Positions 26,009 through 33,867 of a stretch of 53,328 nucleotides of DNA are shown here, piece by piece. Position 1 is the first letter of the stretch. Each line of letters begins with the position of its first letter. Position numbers and translations under genes: made by a program. The notes beneath the pieces were generated by a model. It worked only from the letters and a program-made list of their open reading frames with translations. It had not been told where the DNA came from and did not search any database. The stretch is from Candidatus Coproplasma avicola (GTDB taxonomy: Bacteria > Bacillota > Clostridia > Christensenellales > Borkfalkiaceae): the NCBI GenBank assembly GCA_018712135.1, contig DVHK01000109.1, positions 1 to 53,328 of the forward strand, read 5' to 3'.

Positions 26009-26347
26009 ATGTTAAGCGATGATTGTGTATTCTGCAAAATAATAAAGGGGCAAATCCCCTCGACCAAAGTTTACGAAGACGAAAAAATGCTCGTTTTCAA
26101 GGATATCGAGCCCAAGGCTAATGTGCACCTTCTGGCAGTGCCCAAGGATCACTTCAAACTGCTCTCCCAAATGGACGAAATCCGCGCGCAAACGCTCTCT
26201 TACATGCTCGCAAAAATTCCGCAAATCGCTGCGCAAAACGGCTGCGCAAACGGCTACCGACTGGTTATCAACCAGGGCGACGATGCGGGGCAAACTGTCT
26301 TTCACCTGCACATTCACATTCTCGGCGGCGAAAATCTGCCCTGGTGA
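26009..26347 (+). CDS. HIT-family (HINT-type) nucleotide-binding hydrolase
   Basis: 112 residues with the histidine triad HLHIHILGG (His99, His101, His103) and the N-terminal CVFCKIIKGQIPS motif of the HINT branch. HINT proteins hydrolyse AMP-lysine-type phosphoramidates; the cellular role is unclear. Ribosome site AAGGAG before ATG 26009. Last gene of the prmA run. Confidence 0.95.
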   Translation: MLSDDCVFCKIIKGQIPSTKVYEDEKMLVFKDIEPKANVHLLAVPKDHFKLLSQMDEIRAQTLSYMLAKIPQIAAQNGCANGYRLVINQGDDAGQTVFHLHIHILGGENLPW

Positions 26348-26366
26348 CGGCGTGCCGCGCCGCAAC

Positions 26367-26454
26367 GTTGCCGTAGGCAACTCATAACTTTGCCGCAAGG
26401 CAAATCATAACGCGCGCAAGCGCTCATAACTTGCGCTTTTAGCGCAATTATAAC
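26367..26454 (+). repeat. Array of four small hairpins, each followed by a constant ATAAC heptamer
   Basis: Four consecutive units are present: stem GTTGCC/GGCAAC (26367-26381) plus TCATAAC; TTTGCC/GGCAAA (26389-26404) plus TCATAAC; GCGC/GCGC (26412-26423) plus TCATAAC; TTGCGC/GCGCAA (26431-26447) plus TTATAAC. Stems differ in sequence but always close, while the spacer is constant. It lies between the HIT gene and the epimerase. Confidence 0.75.
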
Positions 26455-26493
26455 TTACATTGCTTTTTGCGCACAATTTTTTTGAGGTCTATT

Positions 26494-27315
26494 ATGGATT
26501 ACACTATTAAAAGCAATATTCTTCAACTCACCGTCACCGACGAGGGCGGTTCCATGCGCTCGCTCATCTATCTCCCCACGGGCGAAGAGCGCCTGTGGCA
26601 GGGCGGCTCCGCGTGGGGTTCGAGGGACGTCGTCATCTTTCCCATAATCGGTCATGCGCAGCCATACACCGTCGGCGGGCAGACCTATACCCCCAAATCT
26701 CACGGCGTCGTGCGCTATTCAAAGCTCAACGTCACTGATATAGGCGAAAATTTTATCCAGTTTTCGCTTGAAGAGAATGAAGAAACGCTAAAAACTTATC
26801 CCTTTGCATTTTCCTTTATGTTGCGCTATGAACTGCGCGAAAACAGTATGAAGGTGACATACTTTGTGCAGTCAAAGGGCGGCAAAATGCCCTTCTATGT
26901 CGGCGGTCATCCCGGCTTAAAGGCGCCAGGCGGCGAGGCGATAATCGAAATTTCCGGCGGCGAAAACGCAACTGAATATCCCCTCGGCGAGGACTGTTCG
27001 CGCCCGCTCGAAATCAAGCGGCTCGTCGCAAACAAACAGCTCTTCAAGGAGTGCAAAACCTTGCAGCTCGGCGGCATAACGGGCGAAATCACGGCATCGG
27101 TCGCTGACGGGTTCAATTACACTTTCTATTCAAATTGCCCGCTCTGGGCATTCTGGTCAAATGAAAACGAGGGTGATTACGTCTGCATAGAGCCGTGGTG
27201 GGGCATAAACGATTTTCCCGCCGCCCCGCGCGAACTTTCGTTAAAGCCCTTCATCAACTTCGACGACGGCGCCGGTCAGGCATTTTCATACATGCTCACA
27301 ATCACCAAGGACTAA
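26494..27315 (+). CDS. Aldose 1-epimerase family protein (LacX-like)
   Basis: 273 residues from ATG 26494 (TTGAGGT at 26483-26489). It shows the galactose-mutarotase-like beta supersandwich of the LacX/YeaD branch: VIFPIIGHAQPY, KSHGVVRYSKL, the catalytic-type His in YVGGHPGLKAP and the acid in CIEPWWGIND. It probably interconverts anomers of a hexose or hexose phosphate. No sugar operon is attached, so the physiological substrate is open. Confidence 0.88.
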   Translation: MDYTIKSNILQLTVTDEGGSMRSLIYLPTGEERLWQGGSAWGSRDVVIFPIIGHAQPYTVGGQTYTPKSHGVVRYSKLNVTDIGENFIQFSLEENEETLKTYPFAFSFMLRYELRENSMKVTYFVQSKGGKMPFYVGGHPGLKAPGGEAIIEISGGENATEYPLGEDCSRPLEIKRLVANKQLFKECKTLQLGGITGEITASVADGFNYTFYSNCPLWAFWSNENEGDYVCIEPWWGINDFPAAPRELSLKPFINFDDGAGQAFSYMLTITKD

Positions 27316-27400
27316 TCCTTACTTTCCTTACATAATTTTGATGTGATAGTGTGCTAATTTATATCAAATAATCTTGTAAAATAATATTTTCTTTAAAATT

Positions 27401-27456
27401 ATTCAGGCGGGCGGAGCCATTCGGCTCCGCCCGCTGAATTTACAGTTATTTTTTTA
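27401..27456. terminator. Bidirectional terminator between convergent genes
   Basis: A 17-bp stem with one bulged G (27401-27418 against 27423-27439, core GGCGGAGCC/GGCTCCGCC) is followed by a T-rich stretch to 27456. It lies between the epimerase and the minus-strand operon end at 27481. Confidence 0.75.
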
Positions 27457-27480
27457 GTAATGTATTTTTACCGATCGTGG

Positions 27481-27810
27481 TCATTTCCATATTGGTTTTT
27501 TTTCTGAATGCTTTTCTGTGGTATCCGTCTTGTCGTCGGTTTCATTATTATCTTTAAGCTTTCCCCGCAAATATAAAACTATATCTGTAACGAGCCTCCA
27601 ACCAAAGAAAAGTAAATAGAACCATAAAAACATCCATGCTGCTTCCCTGTCTGTTTTTGTCTCTGAAACAGCAAAAAATATAATTGAAATAAACAGCGCA
27701 ATTATTCCGATAACTCCCAGGATTATTATGCGCTTTTTAGTTTGCTCTTTGTTTAATTTTTTAAAACAAAGTGCAAACAACTCTATTATTAATGTTCCGA
27801 GTGCACCCAT
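27481..27810 (-). CDS. Small membrane protein of unknown function
   Basis: 109 residues from ATG 27810 with CAGGAAAA 6-8 nt upstream; an in-frame start at 27870 would overlap the previous gene by 50 bases and lacks a site. It has a hydrophobic N-terminus (TLIIELFALCF), a second TM (RIIILGVIGIIALFISIIFFAV), a third (AWMFLWFYLLFFGWRLV) and a polar tail rich in Lys, Asp and Thr. I do not recognise the family. It is the second gene of the XRE-regulated operon and more AT-rich than its surroundings. Confidence 0.7.
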   Translation of the reverse strand: MGALGTLIIELFALCFKKLNKEQTKKRIIILGVIGIIALFISIIFFAVSETKTDREAAWMFLWFYLLFFGWRLVTDIVLYLRGKLKDNNETDDKTDTTEKHSEKKPIWK

Positions 27811-27820
27811 ATTTTTCCTG

Positions 27821-28333
27821 TTATAAATTAATTCTTTTATATGCAAAAGGGACTTTGCGGCTATAAACAACAGCTATTTTTTTATAGACGCGCACGGTGT
27901 CTGTGCTTGTTTTGTCAATCTGAAAAACTCCTTCAAATCTGAAATTTTTTTCTCCTGATATCTTGTTCTTTTTCAGTAAAAATAACAGACGTGGACGTTG
28001 ATTGAGGTCAAGCAACCATTTCTGGACCGCATTTTGGGTTAAAAAAAGTTCGGTATGTACAGAAAAATTGCTATCTAAAATATTGATTACTTCTGCCTTA
28101 CCTCCATAAAATTTTTCCGCTGATATGCTCTCATCGGTAATTTTAAATTTTCGCAAAAATACTACATCGTTAAAGCCGTCGATGTCAGTAAAAAAATTTG
28201 CGGTTGGTCTCAACGTGCTTCTGTTCCAACTAAACTGTTTTACAAGGTATGTTATGGCTTCGCCGATTGTCGATCCAAACGTAAGATTATCTTTAACGTT
28301 TAAAATCAATTTTTGTTCATCACGATATTTCAT
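27821..28333 (-). CDS. Hypothetical protein, first gene of an XRE-regulated accessory operon
   Basis: 170 residues from ATG 28333 (GAAGGAAAAC just upstream); an alternative in-frame start at 28363 lies inside the operator and is unlikely. No signal peptide or TM is visible. The N-terminal part (LNVKDNLTFGSTIGEAITYLVKQF) looks helical. The C-terminal half is beta-rich and ends with FRFEGVFQIDKTSTDTVRVYKKIA, a pattern seen in small beta-barrel modules next to nuclease-like domains, but this is too weak for a name. It is divergent from the XRE repressor gene and behind a consensus promoter overlapped by a 34-bp palindrome. Confidence 0.7.
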   Translation of the reverse strand: MKYRDEQKLILNVKDNLTFGSTIGEAITYLVKQFSWNRSTLRPTANFFTDIDGFNDVVFLRKFKITDESISAEKFYGGKAEVINILDSNFSVHTELFLTQNAVQKWLLDLNQRPRLLFLLKKNKISGEKNFRFEGVFQIDKTSTDTVRVYKKIAVVYSRKVPFAYKRINL

Positions 28334-28350
28334 CTGTTTTCCTTCATAAA

Positions 28351-28384
28351 AATTAATTTGCACTTATATAAGTGCAAATTAATT
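28351..28384. promoter_or_regulatory. XRE operator O1, perfect 34-bp palindrome
   Basis: The core TTGCACTTATATAAGTGCAA (28358-28377) is flanked by complementary ATTAAT arms, giving a perfect palindrome over 28351-28384. It covers the expected start site and touches the -10 of the minus-strand operon promoter, so a bound protein would repress it. Confidence 0.85.
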
Positions 28385-28410
28385 ATAGCTATCTAATATA
28401 ATAATGTCAA
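28382..28410 (-). promoter_or_regulatory. Consensus promoter of the accessory operon
   Basis: On the minus strand TTGACA (28405-28410), 17 nt, TATAAT (28382-28387). Both hexamers are perfect, and O1 abuts the -10 box. Confidence 0.85.
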
Positions 28411-28415
28411 GTATT

Positions 28416-28435
28416 TTGTTCTTATATAGGTGCAA
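28416..28435. promoter_or_regulatory. XRE operator O2
   Basis: TTGTTCTTATATAGGTGCAA matches the 20-bp O1 core at 17 positions. It lies 14 bases before the XRE start codon, consistent with autoregulation. Confidence 0.78.
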
Positions 28436-28448
28436 TAATTGGCTTATT

Positions 28449-28679
28449 ATGAATAGCGAGATTGAAAAAAGAGTAGGGAGCAATATAAGAATATTTCGCG
28501 AAAGGGCGGGGTTCACGCAGGACTATGTGGCGGCAAAGTTACAGCTTGCAGGCTGCGATATAACCCGTAGCGCGCTGGCTAAAATCGAGGTCGGGCAAAG
28601 GCACTTGTATCCGGATGAAGTAATTCTGCTCAAAAAAATTTTAAATGTGAGCTATGATGATATATTTAATCTTGATTAA
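28449..28679 (+). CDS. XRE-family helix-turn-helix repressor
   Basis: 76 residues from ATG 28449: one helix-turn-helix domain, IRIFRERAGFTQDYVAAKLQLAG then CDITRSALAKIEVGQRH, ending DEVILLKKILNVSYDDIFNLD. There is no sensor domain. An upstream in-frame start at 28404 lies before O2 and lacks a ribosome site; the chosen start also has only AGGTG 16 nt away, so the exact start is uncertain. Divergent from the unknown two-gene operon, with two matching operators between them. Confidence 0.88.
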   Translation: MNSEIEKRVGSNIRIFRERAGFTQDYVAAKLQLAGCDITRSALAKIEVGQRHLYPDEVILLKKILNVSYDDIFNLD

Positions 28680-28699
28680 TTGGATTATGTGGCAAAATT

Positions 28700-28730
28700 A
28701 AAAAATCCCGAAAATTTTCGGGATTTTTAT
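28700..28730. terminator. Bidirectional terminator between the XRE gene and the methyltransferase
   Basis: A perfect palindrome with A and T runs at both ends (core TCCCGAAAATTTTCGGGA). The methyltransferase stop codon (28727-28729) lies within it. Confidence 0.9.
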
Positions 28731-29512
28731 TTTTTAGGCTTTAATTGGCAATATGCCGCATAGTGTTTAACGGTAAATGTGTCGGGGGCAATTTTGTTCA
28801 GCAATTCAGTGTGTTCTTTCTCCCAAAGAGCAATTTCTTTTTCGGTAAGTGAAGCGCCTATGCCCCGGCATGATTTCATGCGCCCGTGCCAGTTTTCGCG
28901 CGTAAAGGGCACGTCTAATAAATACTCTTCAGAATATACCTTTTCAAAGTATTCGCAAATAATGCCGCTCACTTCTATCGGGTGCATTGTTTCGCCCTTG
29001 CCTGACCATTGCGGATTAAATTTCAGTACGAGCTTTTCGCTCTCTCCTGCAATTTTATCCTCGTAAGGCAGCCACGCCATGTAGAGTATAAGCAGATTTC
29101 CGTCGGGGTTAAGAATACGTTTAAGTTTCGGCGCCAGTTTTTCCTGGTCAAAGTACCAAAAACATTGACAGGCTGTAACCACGTCAAAGCTGCCGTCCGC
29201 AAAATCGATTTGTTCAGCTGCACACGCTTTAAAAGTGATATTCATATCGCCCGCAAGCAGTTTCGCCATTTCAATCTGCTCGGGCGAAATGTCGACGCCC
29301 GTCCAGTTTGCGCCATACTTATACATGTTGCGCGGCAGAACTCCCGTGCCCGTGCCTAAATCAAGCACATTTTGTCCTTTGAGGCACAGCCCGCGCCGTG
29401 TAATTTTATCGTAAAATATTTGGGGATAAATGTCGCGGTATTTGGCGTAAATGGCAGAAGTTCTGCCCCAGTCAAATTGCTTTCCGCCGTCAATTTTTTT
29501 GTTTTTCATCAT
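28727..29512 (-). CDS. Class I SAM-dependent methyltransferase
   Basis: 261 residues. The AdoMet motif is NVLDLGTGTGVLPRNMYKYG, followed by WTGVDISPEQIEMAK and the motif-IV region FDVVTACQCFWYFD, as in UbiE/methyltransf_11-type enzymes. The substrate is unknown. There are two adjacent ATG codons (29512 and 29509) and no ribosome site, while a promoter ends only a few bases upstream, so translation may be leaderless. It stands alone between two terminators. Confidence 0.87.
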   Translation of the reverse strand: MMKNKKIDGGKQFDWGRTSAIYAKYRDIYPQIFYDKITRRGLCLKGQNVLDLGTGTGVLPRNMYKYGANWTGVDISPEQIEMAKLLAGDMNITFKACAAEQIDFADGSFDVVTACQCFWYFDQEKLAPKLKRILNPDGNLLILYMAWLPYEDKIAGESEKLVLKFNPQWSGKGETMHPIEVSGIICEYFEKVYSEEYLLDVPFTRENWHGRMKSCRGIGASLTEKEIALWEKEHTELLNKIAPDTFTVKHYAAYCQLKPKK

Positions 29513-29516
29513 ATTT

Positions 29517-29545
29517 ATTTTAACACAAAAGTCGCATTAATGCAA
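29517..29545 (-). promoter_or_regulatory. Promoter of the methyltransferase, abutting its start codon
   Basis: On the minus strand TTGCAT (29540-29545), 17 nt, TAAAAT (29517-29522). The predicted transcription start (about 29510) coincides with the ATGATG at 29512-29507. Confidence 0.6.
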
Positions 29546-29638
29546 TACAAGTGCGTAAAATATAGTATGCTTACATTCCTTACATGCATTACGTTGTTTA
29601 TTGATTAATATAATTACAGGTTTCAGATATAATTCAAA

Positions 29639-29665
29639 CGCCCCGACGGCTCAGCCGTCGGGGCG
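29639..29665 (-). terminator. Hairpin downstream of nifJ
   Basis: CGCCCCGACGGC (29639-29650) and GCCGTCGGGGCG (29654-29665) form a 12-bp stem with loop TCA. On the minus strand GTTTGAATTAT follows, so the U-tract is imperfect. Confidence 0.75.
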
Positions 29666-29715
29666 TTATCATTAATTTTTAACCGCAATTTTCCTTGCGG
29701 AATTTATTGAATGAA

Positions 29716-32700
29716 TTATTCCTTGCCTGCCGCAAGCTTCTTGTATTCTTCAAGGCGTTCCTTTGCGCTCTCTTCGGTCTTTTTGAAGAGGTCGGCTGCA
29801 ACGTCAGCGCCCTGGGTCTTGACGAGGGAGGAGTACCTCGTTTCGCCCGCAAGGAAGGACTGATAGTTGTCGTAGTTGGGTTCCTTGCTGTCGAGCGTGA
29901 ATACTTCGCCTTCGGGGTTGTACCTGTAAAGCTGCCAGTAACCGCAGTCAACCGCCGCCTTTTCTTCAAGCTGGCTCTTGGTCATGTTGATGCCGTGGTT
30001 GATGCAAGGCGCATAGCAGATGATAAGCGAAGGTCCGTGGTAAGCTTCGGCTTCGGATATAGCCTTTAAGAACTGTGCGGGGTTGGAGCCCATAGCGCAC
30101 TGTGCAACGTAAACGTAGCCGTAAGACTTAGCTATAAGACCCAGATCCTTCTTCTTAACCCTCTTGCCGGCAGAAGCGAACTTTGCAACCGCGCCGATGT
30201 TGGTCGACTTGGAAGCCTGACCGCCGGTGTTGGAGTAAACTTCGGTGTCGAGGACGAGGATGTTTACGTCTTCGCCGGAGGCGATAACGTGGTCAAGTCC
30301 GCCGTAACCGATGTCGTATGCCCAGCCGTCGCCGCCGAAAATCCAGATAGACTTCTTGGCGAGGCAGTCCTTCGCGTCGAGAATTTCTTTTACAAGCTGT
30401 TTGCAAGCGGCGTCACACTTGGTGCAGCCTTCAAGGGCCTTGACAAGCTCGGCAGAAGCCTTCTTGCTCGCTTCCCTGTCGCCAAATGCGGCAATCCAGT
30501 TTTCGCACGCGGGCTTGCAGGTTTCGGAAATTTCGGCGAGCTTTTCAATTTTGCTCTTGACGGCGTTTCTTCTCGTTTCATATGCGAGCCCGATGCCGTA
30601 GCCGAATTCGGCGTTGTCTTCAAAGAGGGAGTTAGCCCATGCGGGACCGCGTCCTTCCTTGTTCTTGGTGTAAGGGCATGTAGGGGAGGAGCCGCCGTAA
30701 ATCGACGAGCAGCCCGTTGCGTTGGCGATGATCATGTCTTCGCCGAACAGCTGTGTGATGACCTTTACATAAGGCGTTTCGCCGCAGCCTGCACATGCGC
30801 CCGAGAACTCGAAGAGGGGAGTGCAGAACTGGCAGCCCTTGACGGTCTCTTTCTTGAATTTGGAGGTGTCGACTGCGGGCAGGTCGACTGCGTATTCCCA
30901 GTTCTTGTCTTCGCCGTTTTCAAGCGCCTCTGCAAGGGGAACCATCTTGATTGCGCCGCCGTCCTTTACGGGGCAAACGGTTGCGCAAACGCCGCAACCC
31001 ATGCAGTCGAGGGGTGAAACCTGCATCTTGTATTCATATCCGGGCAGACCGATGGCCTTTTTAAGCTGCATTGTAGCGGGCTTTTCGGCGCCTTCTTTAA
31101 CGAGGGCGGGTCTCAGGCAGGCGTGAGGGCATACGAACGAGCAGGTGCCGCACTGAATGCACTTGTCCTGAATGATCTGGGGAACGAGAACGGCAACGCC
31201 GCGCTTTTCAAACTTGGTCGTGCCCGTGGGAACGTGACCGTCCGCATTGAACTGCGAGGACTTCAACTTGTCGCCCTGCAAATAGAGTATGGGTTTGATA
31301 ATTTCCTGATAGTAAGGGTCTGCGTGACCTTCAACCATAGCCGCGCCCGTGGTGGCGTTTGCCCACGAAGCGGGAACGTCGATCTTGATGAGGTTGTCGC
31401 CCGCAGCCGAGTCGATAGCGTCGTAGTTCATCTGAACAACGGCGTCGCCCTTTCTGCCGAACGATTTCTTAGCCATGTACTTCATGTACTCGATAGCCTT
31501 GTCGTAGGGCATGATCTGGGGATTTACGCGGAAGAATGCCGACTGCAAAATGGTGTTGGTTCTGCCTTTAAGTCCCAGCTTGCCGGCGATGTGAATTGCG
31601 TCTATTACGTAAAGGTTGATGTGCTTATTTGCTATGTCCTGCTTGACCTTTGCAGGTAGGAATTCTTCAAGCTTTTCAACCGTGGTTGCGTCGGTGTTGA
31701 TGAGGAACGTGCCGCCTTCCTTGATGTCGCTCGTCATGTCGTAACGGGTGATGTACGAGGGGTTGGAGCACTGAACGAAGTCGGCAGAGTCGATAAGATA
31801 TTCGCTCTGAATGGGCGTGTCGCCGAAACGGAGGTGGGAAACGGTTATGCCGCCCGACTTTTTGGAGTCATAGAAGAAGTACGCCTGGGCGTGCTTGTCC
31901 GTATGGTCGCCTATAATCTTGATGGAGTTCTTGTTTGCGCCTACGGTGCCGTCCGAGCCGAGACCGTAGAACTTGCACGAGGTCGAGCCTGCGGGCGCCG
32001 CGTCGAACTTTTCGGAGAAGTCCAAAGAGCTGTTGGTTACGTCCTCGTAAATACCTATGGTGAAGTGGTTCTTGGGCTCCTTCTGTTCGAGGTTCTTGTA
32101 TACTGCAAGCACCATCGAGGGGGTGAATTCCTTTGAGCCGAGACCATATCTGCCGCCTACGACCTTTATGCCGCCCACGCCCTTTTCAAGCAGCGACGAG
32201 CATACGTCGAGGTAGAGGGGTTCGCCGAGCGAACCGGGTTCCTTGGTTCTGTCGAGAACGGCAATCTTCTTTGCCGTCTTGGGGATAGCTGCAACAAAAG
32301 CGTCTGCAACGAAGGGGCGGTAGAGTCTTACTTTGATAAGACCATACTTCTTGCCCATCGTGTTGAGCTTGTTTATGGACTCTTCAATGGTTTCGCAGGC
32401 GGAACCCATGCACACGATAACTTCGGTTGCGTCGGGGGCGCCTACATAGTCGAAGAGGTGATATTTTCTGCCGCATTTTGCGGAAACGACGTCCATCATC
32501 TTCTGAACGATAGCGGGCGCGGCAAGGTAATAGCTGTTCGCCGTTTCTCTGTTCTGGAAGTAGGTGTCGCCGTTCTGTGCGGTGCCCTTCTGAATGGGGT
32601 GCTCGGGGTTTAAAGAGCGGCTCTTGAAATCCGCAATGTCGGCTGCAAGACCAACTTCGTCGCAGATGGCGCGGATTTCCGCATAGTCGTCAGCCTCGTC

Positions 32701-33252
32701 CCATACGTCGATTTTTGCAACTTCGTGCGAGGTGCGGAAACCGTCGAAGAAGTTGATGAAGGGAACCTTTGATTTAAGGGTAGAAAGGTGAGCAACCAAA
32801 GCGAGATCCATAACTTCCTGAACGGAGGAATCGCAAAGCATTGCAAAGCCCGTCTGGCGGCAAGCCATAACGTCGGCATGGTCGCCGAAAATGTTCAGCG
32901 AATGTGCGGCAAGCGCGCGCGCCGAAACGTGCATGACCATGGGCAGCAACTCGCCCGAAATTTTATACATGTTGGGGATCATCAAAAGAAGACCCTGCGA
33001 AGCGGTGTAAGTGGTGGTAAGCGCGCCTGCCGAAAGCGAGCCGTGAACGGCGCCCGCGGCGCCGCCTTCGGACTGCATTTCAGCAATCTTAACTTTCTGT
33101 CCCCACATGTTGGTTCTGCCACCCGTTGCCCATTCGTCCGCAATCTCCGCCATAGGCGAGGAGGGAGTGATGGGGTAAATTGCGGCTACTTCCGAAAAAG
33201 CATACGCAACGTGGCTGGCGGCGGTATTGCCGTCGATAGTCAGTTTTTTCAT
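29716..33252 (-). CDS. nifJ: Pyruvate:ferredoxin (flavodoxin) oxidoreductase
   Basis: 1178 residues from ATG 33252 (GGAGG 9 nt upstream; a TTG at 33255 is ignored). It is a single-chain homodimeric type that oxidises pyruvate to acetyl-CoA and CO2 and reduces ferredoxin. Visible parts are the N-terminal pyruvate-binding region (YPITPSSPMAE), the central gamma and linker domains, a two-cluster ferredoxin domain (CIQCGTCSFVCPHAC and CMGCGVCATVCPVK), the CAGCGET cluster region, and the TPP site GDGWAYDIGYGGLDHVI with DTEVYSNTGGQ. The enzyme implies strict anaerobic metabolism. Confidence 0.98.
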   Translation of the reverse strand: MKKLTIDGNTAASHVAYAFSEVAAIYPITPSSPMAEIADEWATGGRTNMWGQKVKIAEMQSEGGAAGAVHGSLSAGALTTTYTASQGLLLMIPNMYKISGELLPMVMHVSARALAAHSLNIFGDHADVMACRQTGFAMLCDSSVQEVMDLALVAHLSTLKSKVPFINFFDGFRTSHEVAKIDVWDEADDYAEIRAICDEVGLAADIADFKSRSLNPEHPIQKGTAQNGDTYFQNRETANSYYLAAPAIVQKMMDVVSAKCGRKYHLFDYVGAPDATEVIVCMGSACETIEESINKLNTMGKKYGLIKVRLYRPFVADAFVAAIPKTAKKIAVLDRTKEPGSLGEPLYLDVCSSLLEKGVGGIKVVGGRYGLGSKEFTPSMVLAVYKNLEQKEPKNHFTIGIYEDVTNSSLDFSEKFDAAPAGSTSCKFYGLGSDGTVGANKNSIKIIGDHTDKHAQAYFFYDSKKSGGITVSHLRFGDTPIQSEYLIDSADFVQCSNPSYITRYDMTSDIKEGGTFLINTDATTVEKLEEFLPAKVKQDIANKHINLYVIDAIHIAGKLGLKGRTNTILQSAFFRVNPQIMPYDKAIEYMKYMAKKSFGRKGDAVVQMNYDAIDSAAGDNLIKIDVPASWANATTGAAMVEGHADPYYQEIIKPILYLQGDKLKSSQFNADGHVPTGTTKFEKRGVAVLVPQIIQDKCIQCGTCSFVCPHACLRPALVKEGAEKPATMQLKKAIGLPGYEYKMQVSPLDCMGCGVCATVCPVKDGGAIKMVPLAEALENGEDKNWEYAVDLPAVDTSKFKKETVKGCQFCTPLFEFSGACAGCGETPYVKVITQLFGEDMIIANATGCSSIYGGSSPTCPYTKNKEGRGPAWANSLFEDNAEFGYGIGLAYETRRNAVKSKIEKLAEISETCKPACENWIAAFGDREASKKASAELVKALEGCTKCDAACKQLVKEILDAKDCLAKKSIWIFGGDGWAYDIGYGGLDHVIASGEDVNILVLDTEVYSNTGGQASKSTNIGAVAKFASAGKRVKKKDLGLIAKSYGYVYVAQCAMGSNPAQFLKAISEAEAYHGPSLIICYAPCINHGINMTKSQLEEKAAVDCGYWQLYRYNPEGEVFTLDSKEPNYDNYQSFLAGETRYSSLVKTQGADVAADLFKKTEESAKERLEEYKKLAAGKE

Positions 33253-33301
33253 CAAGAAACCTCCGATAATATATAGTTAAATATTTTTCCGATAATGTTG
33301 C

Positions 33302-33380
33302 AAAATACAGCGGAGCTTTACGCAGAATGCGCGCATGTAAGGCGCGCTCGGGGCGCACCTTTCCCTTACCGCAATATTTT
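33302..33380 (-). ncRNA. Structured 5' leader of nifJ (candidate)
   Basis: In the transcribed leader, AAAATATTGCGG and CCGCTGTATTTT (complements of 33369-33380 and 33302-33313) can form an outer stem. It encloses a 9-bp hairpin (33339-33361) and a small CGCA/TGCG hairpin (33321-33331), a three-way-junction layout. It matches no riboswitch class known to me. Confidence 0.4.
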
Positions 33381-33388
33381 ACATAACA

Positions 33389-33417
33389 ATTATAAAACAC
33401 TAACTGTTAATTGTCAA
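33389..33417 (-). promoter_or_regulatory. Consensus promoter of nifJ
   Basis: On the minus strand TTGACA (33412-33417), 17 nt, TATAAT (33389-33394). The leader is about 130 nt. Confidence 0.88.
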
Positions 33418-33506
33418 CACTCATTCGCAAAAAATTACATATTAAATTATCGGTTTTTATTATAAATAAATGTGCCTTGAAAATCCGCCTCCCCAAACAC
33501 ATTCAG

Positions 33507-33733
33507 ATAGGTGTTTCCGAAAAGCGCATTTGCTTATTATCTGTCATTTTAAGCGGTTATCTGTCATTTCAACTAAGCGCAGCTCAGCCCCGCCCGCCCT
33601 GTCATTTCGACCGAGCGACAGCGAGCGGAGAAATCTATCAGTAAAGCAAGAAATAAGGTGAGATTTCTCCATGCGTTCGTTTTGCTCACTTGGTCGAAAT
33701 GACAGATAATAAATAGCACGTTTTCGGTAACAC
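33507..33733. mobile_element. MITE-like inverted-repeat element
   Basis: About 225 bp with imperfect terminal inverted repeats of about 33 bp: GTGTTTCCGAAAA at 33511 against TTTTCGGTAACAC ending at 33733, both continuing into TTATTATCTGTC or its complement. Inside is a second dyad, TGTCATTTCGACC (33600-33612) with GGTCGAAATGACA (33692-33704), and GGAGAAATCT (33627-33636) with AGATTTCTCC (33661-33670). It has no transposase and no clear target-site duplication. A related single arm lies at 49027. The stretch 33421-33750 contains no credible gene. Confidence 0.7.
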
Positions 33734-33753
33734 TCTATATTTATTTGCCCCTA

Positions 33754-33783
33754 TTGACAATAGCGGCAGCGCGGTGGTACAAT
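33754..33783 (+). promoter_or_regulatory. Promoter of the frame-broken small gene
   Basis: TTGACA (33754-33759), 18 nt, TACAAT (33778-33783). AAAGGGG at 33858-33864 then precedes ATG 33868. Confidence 0.7.
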
Positions 33784-33867
33784 AGATATATATCAAGCAG
33801 AATTCCATTAATATTTTTTTGTTGCTGTAATTATTATCAAAGCTTAATTGCCATAGAAAGGGGACTC

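Noticed and set aside
33411-33661. Two short plus-strand frames in the MITE-like repeat
   Set aside because: The translations are of the inverted repeat itself (CHFDR/STKR type), a known source of false gene calls.
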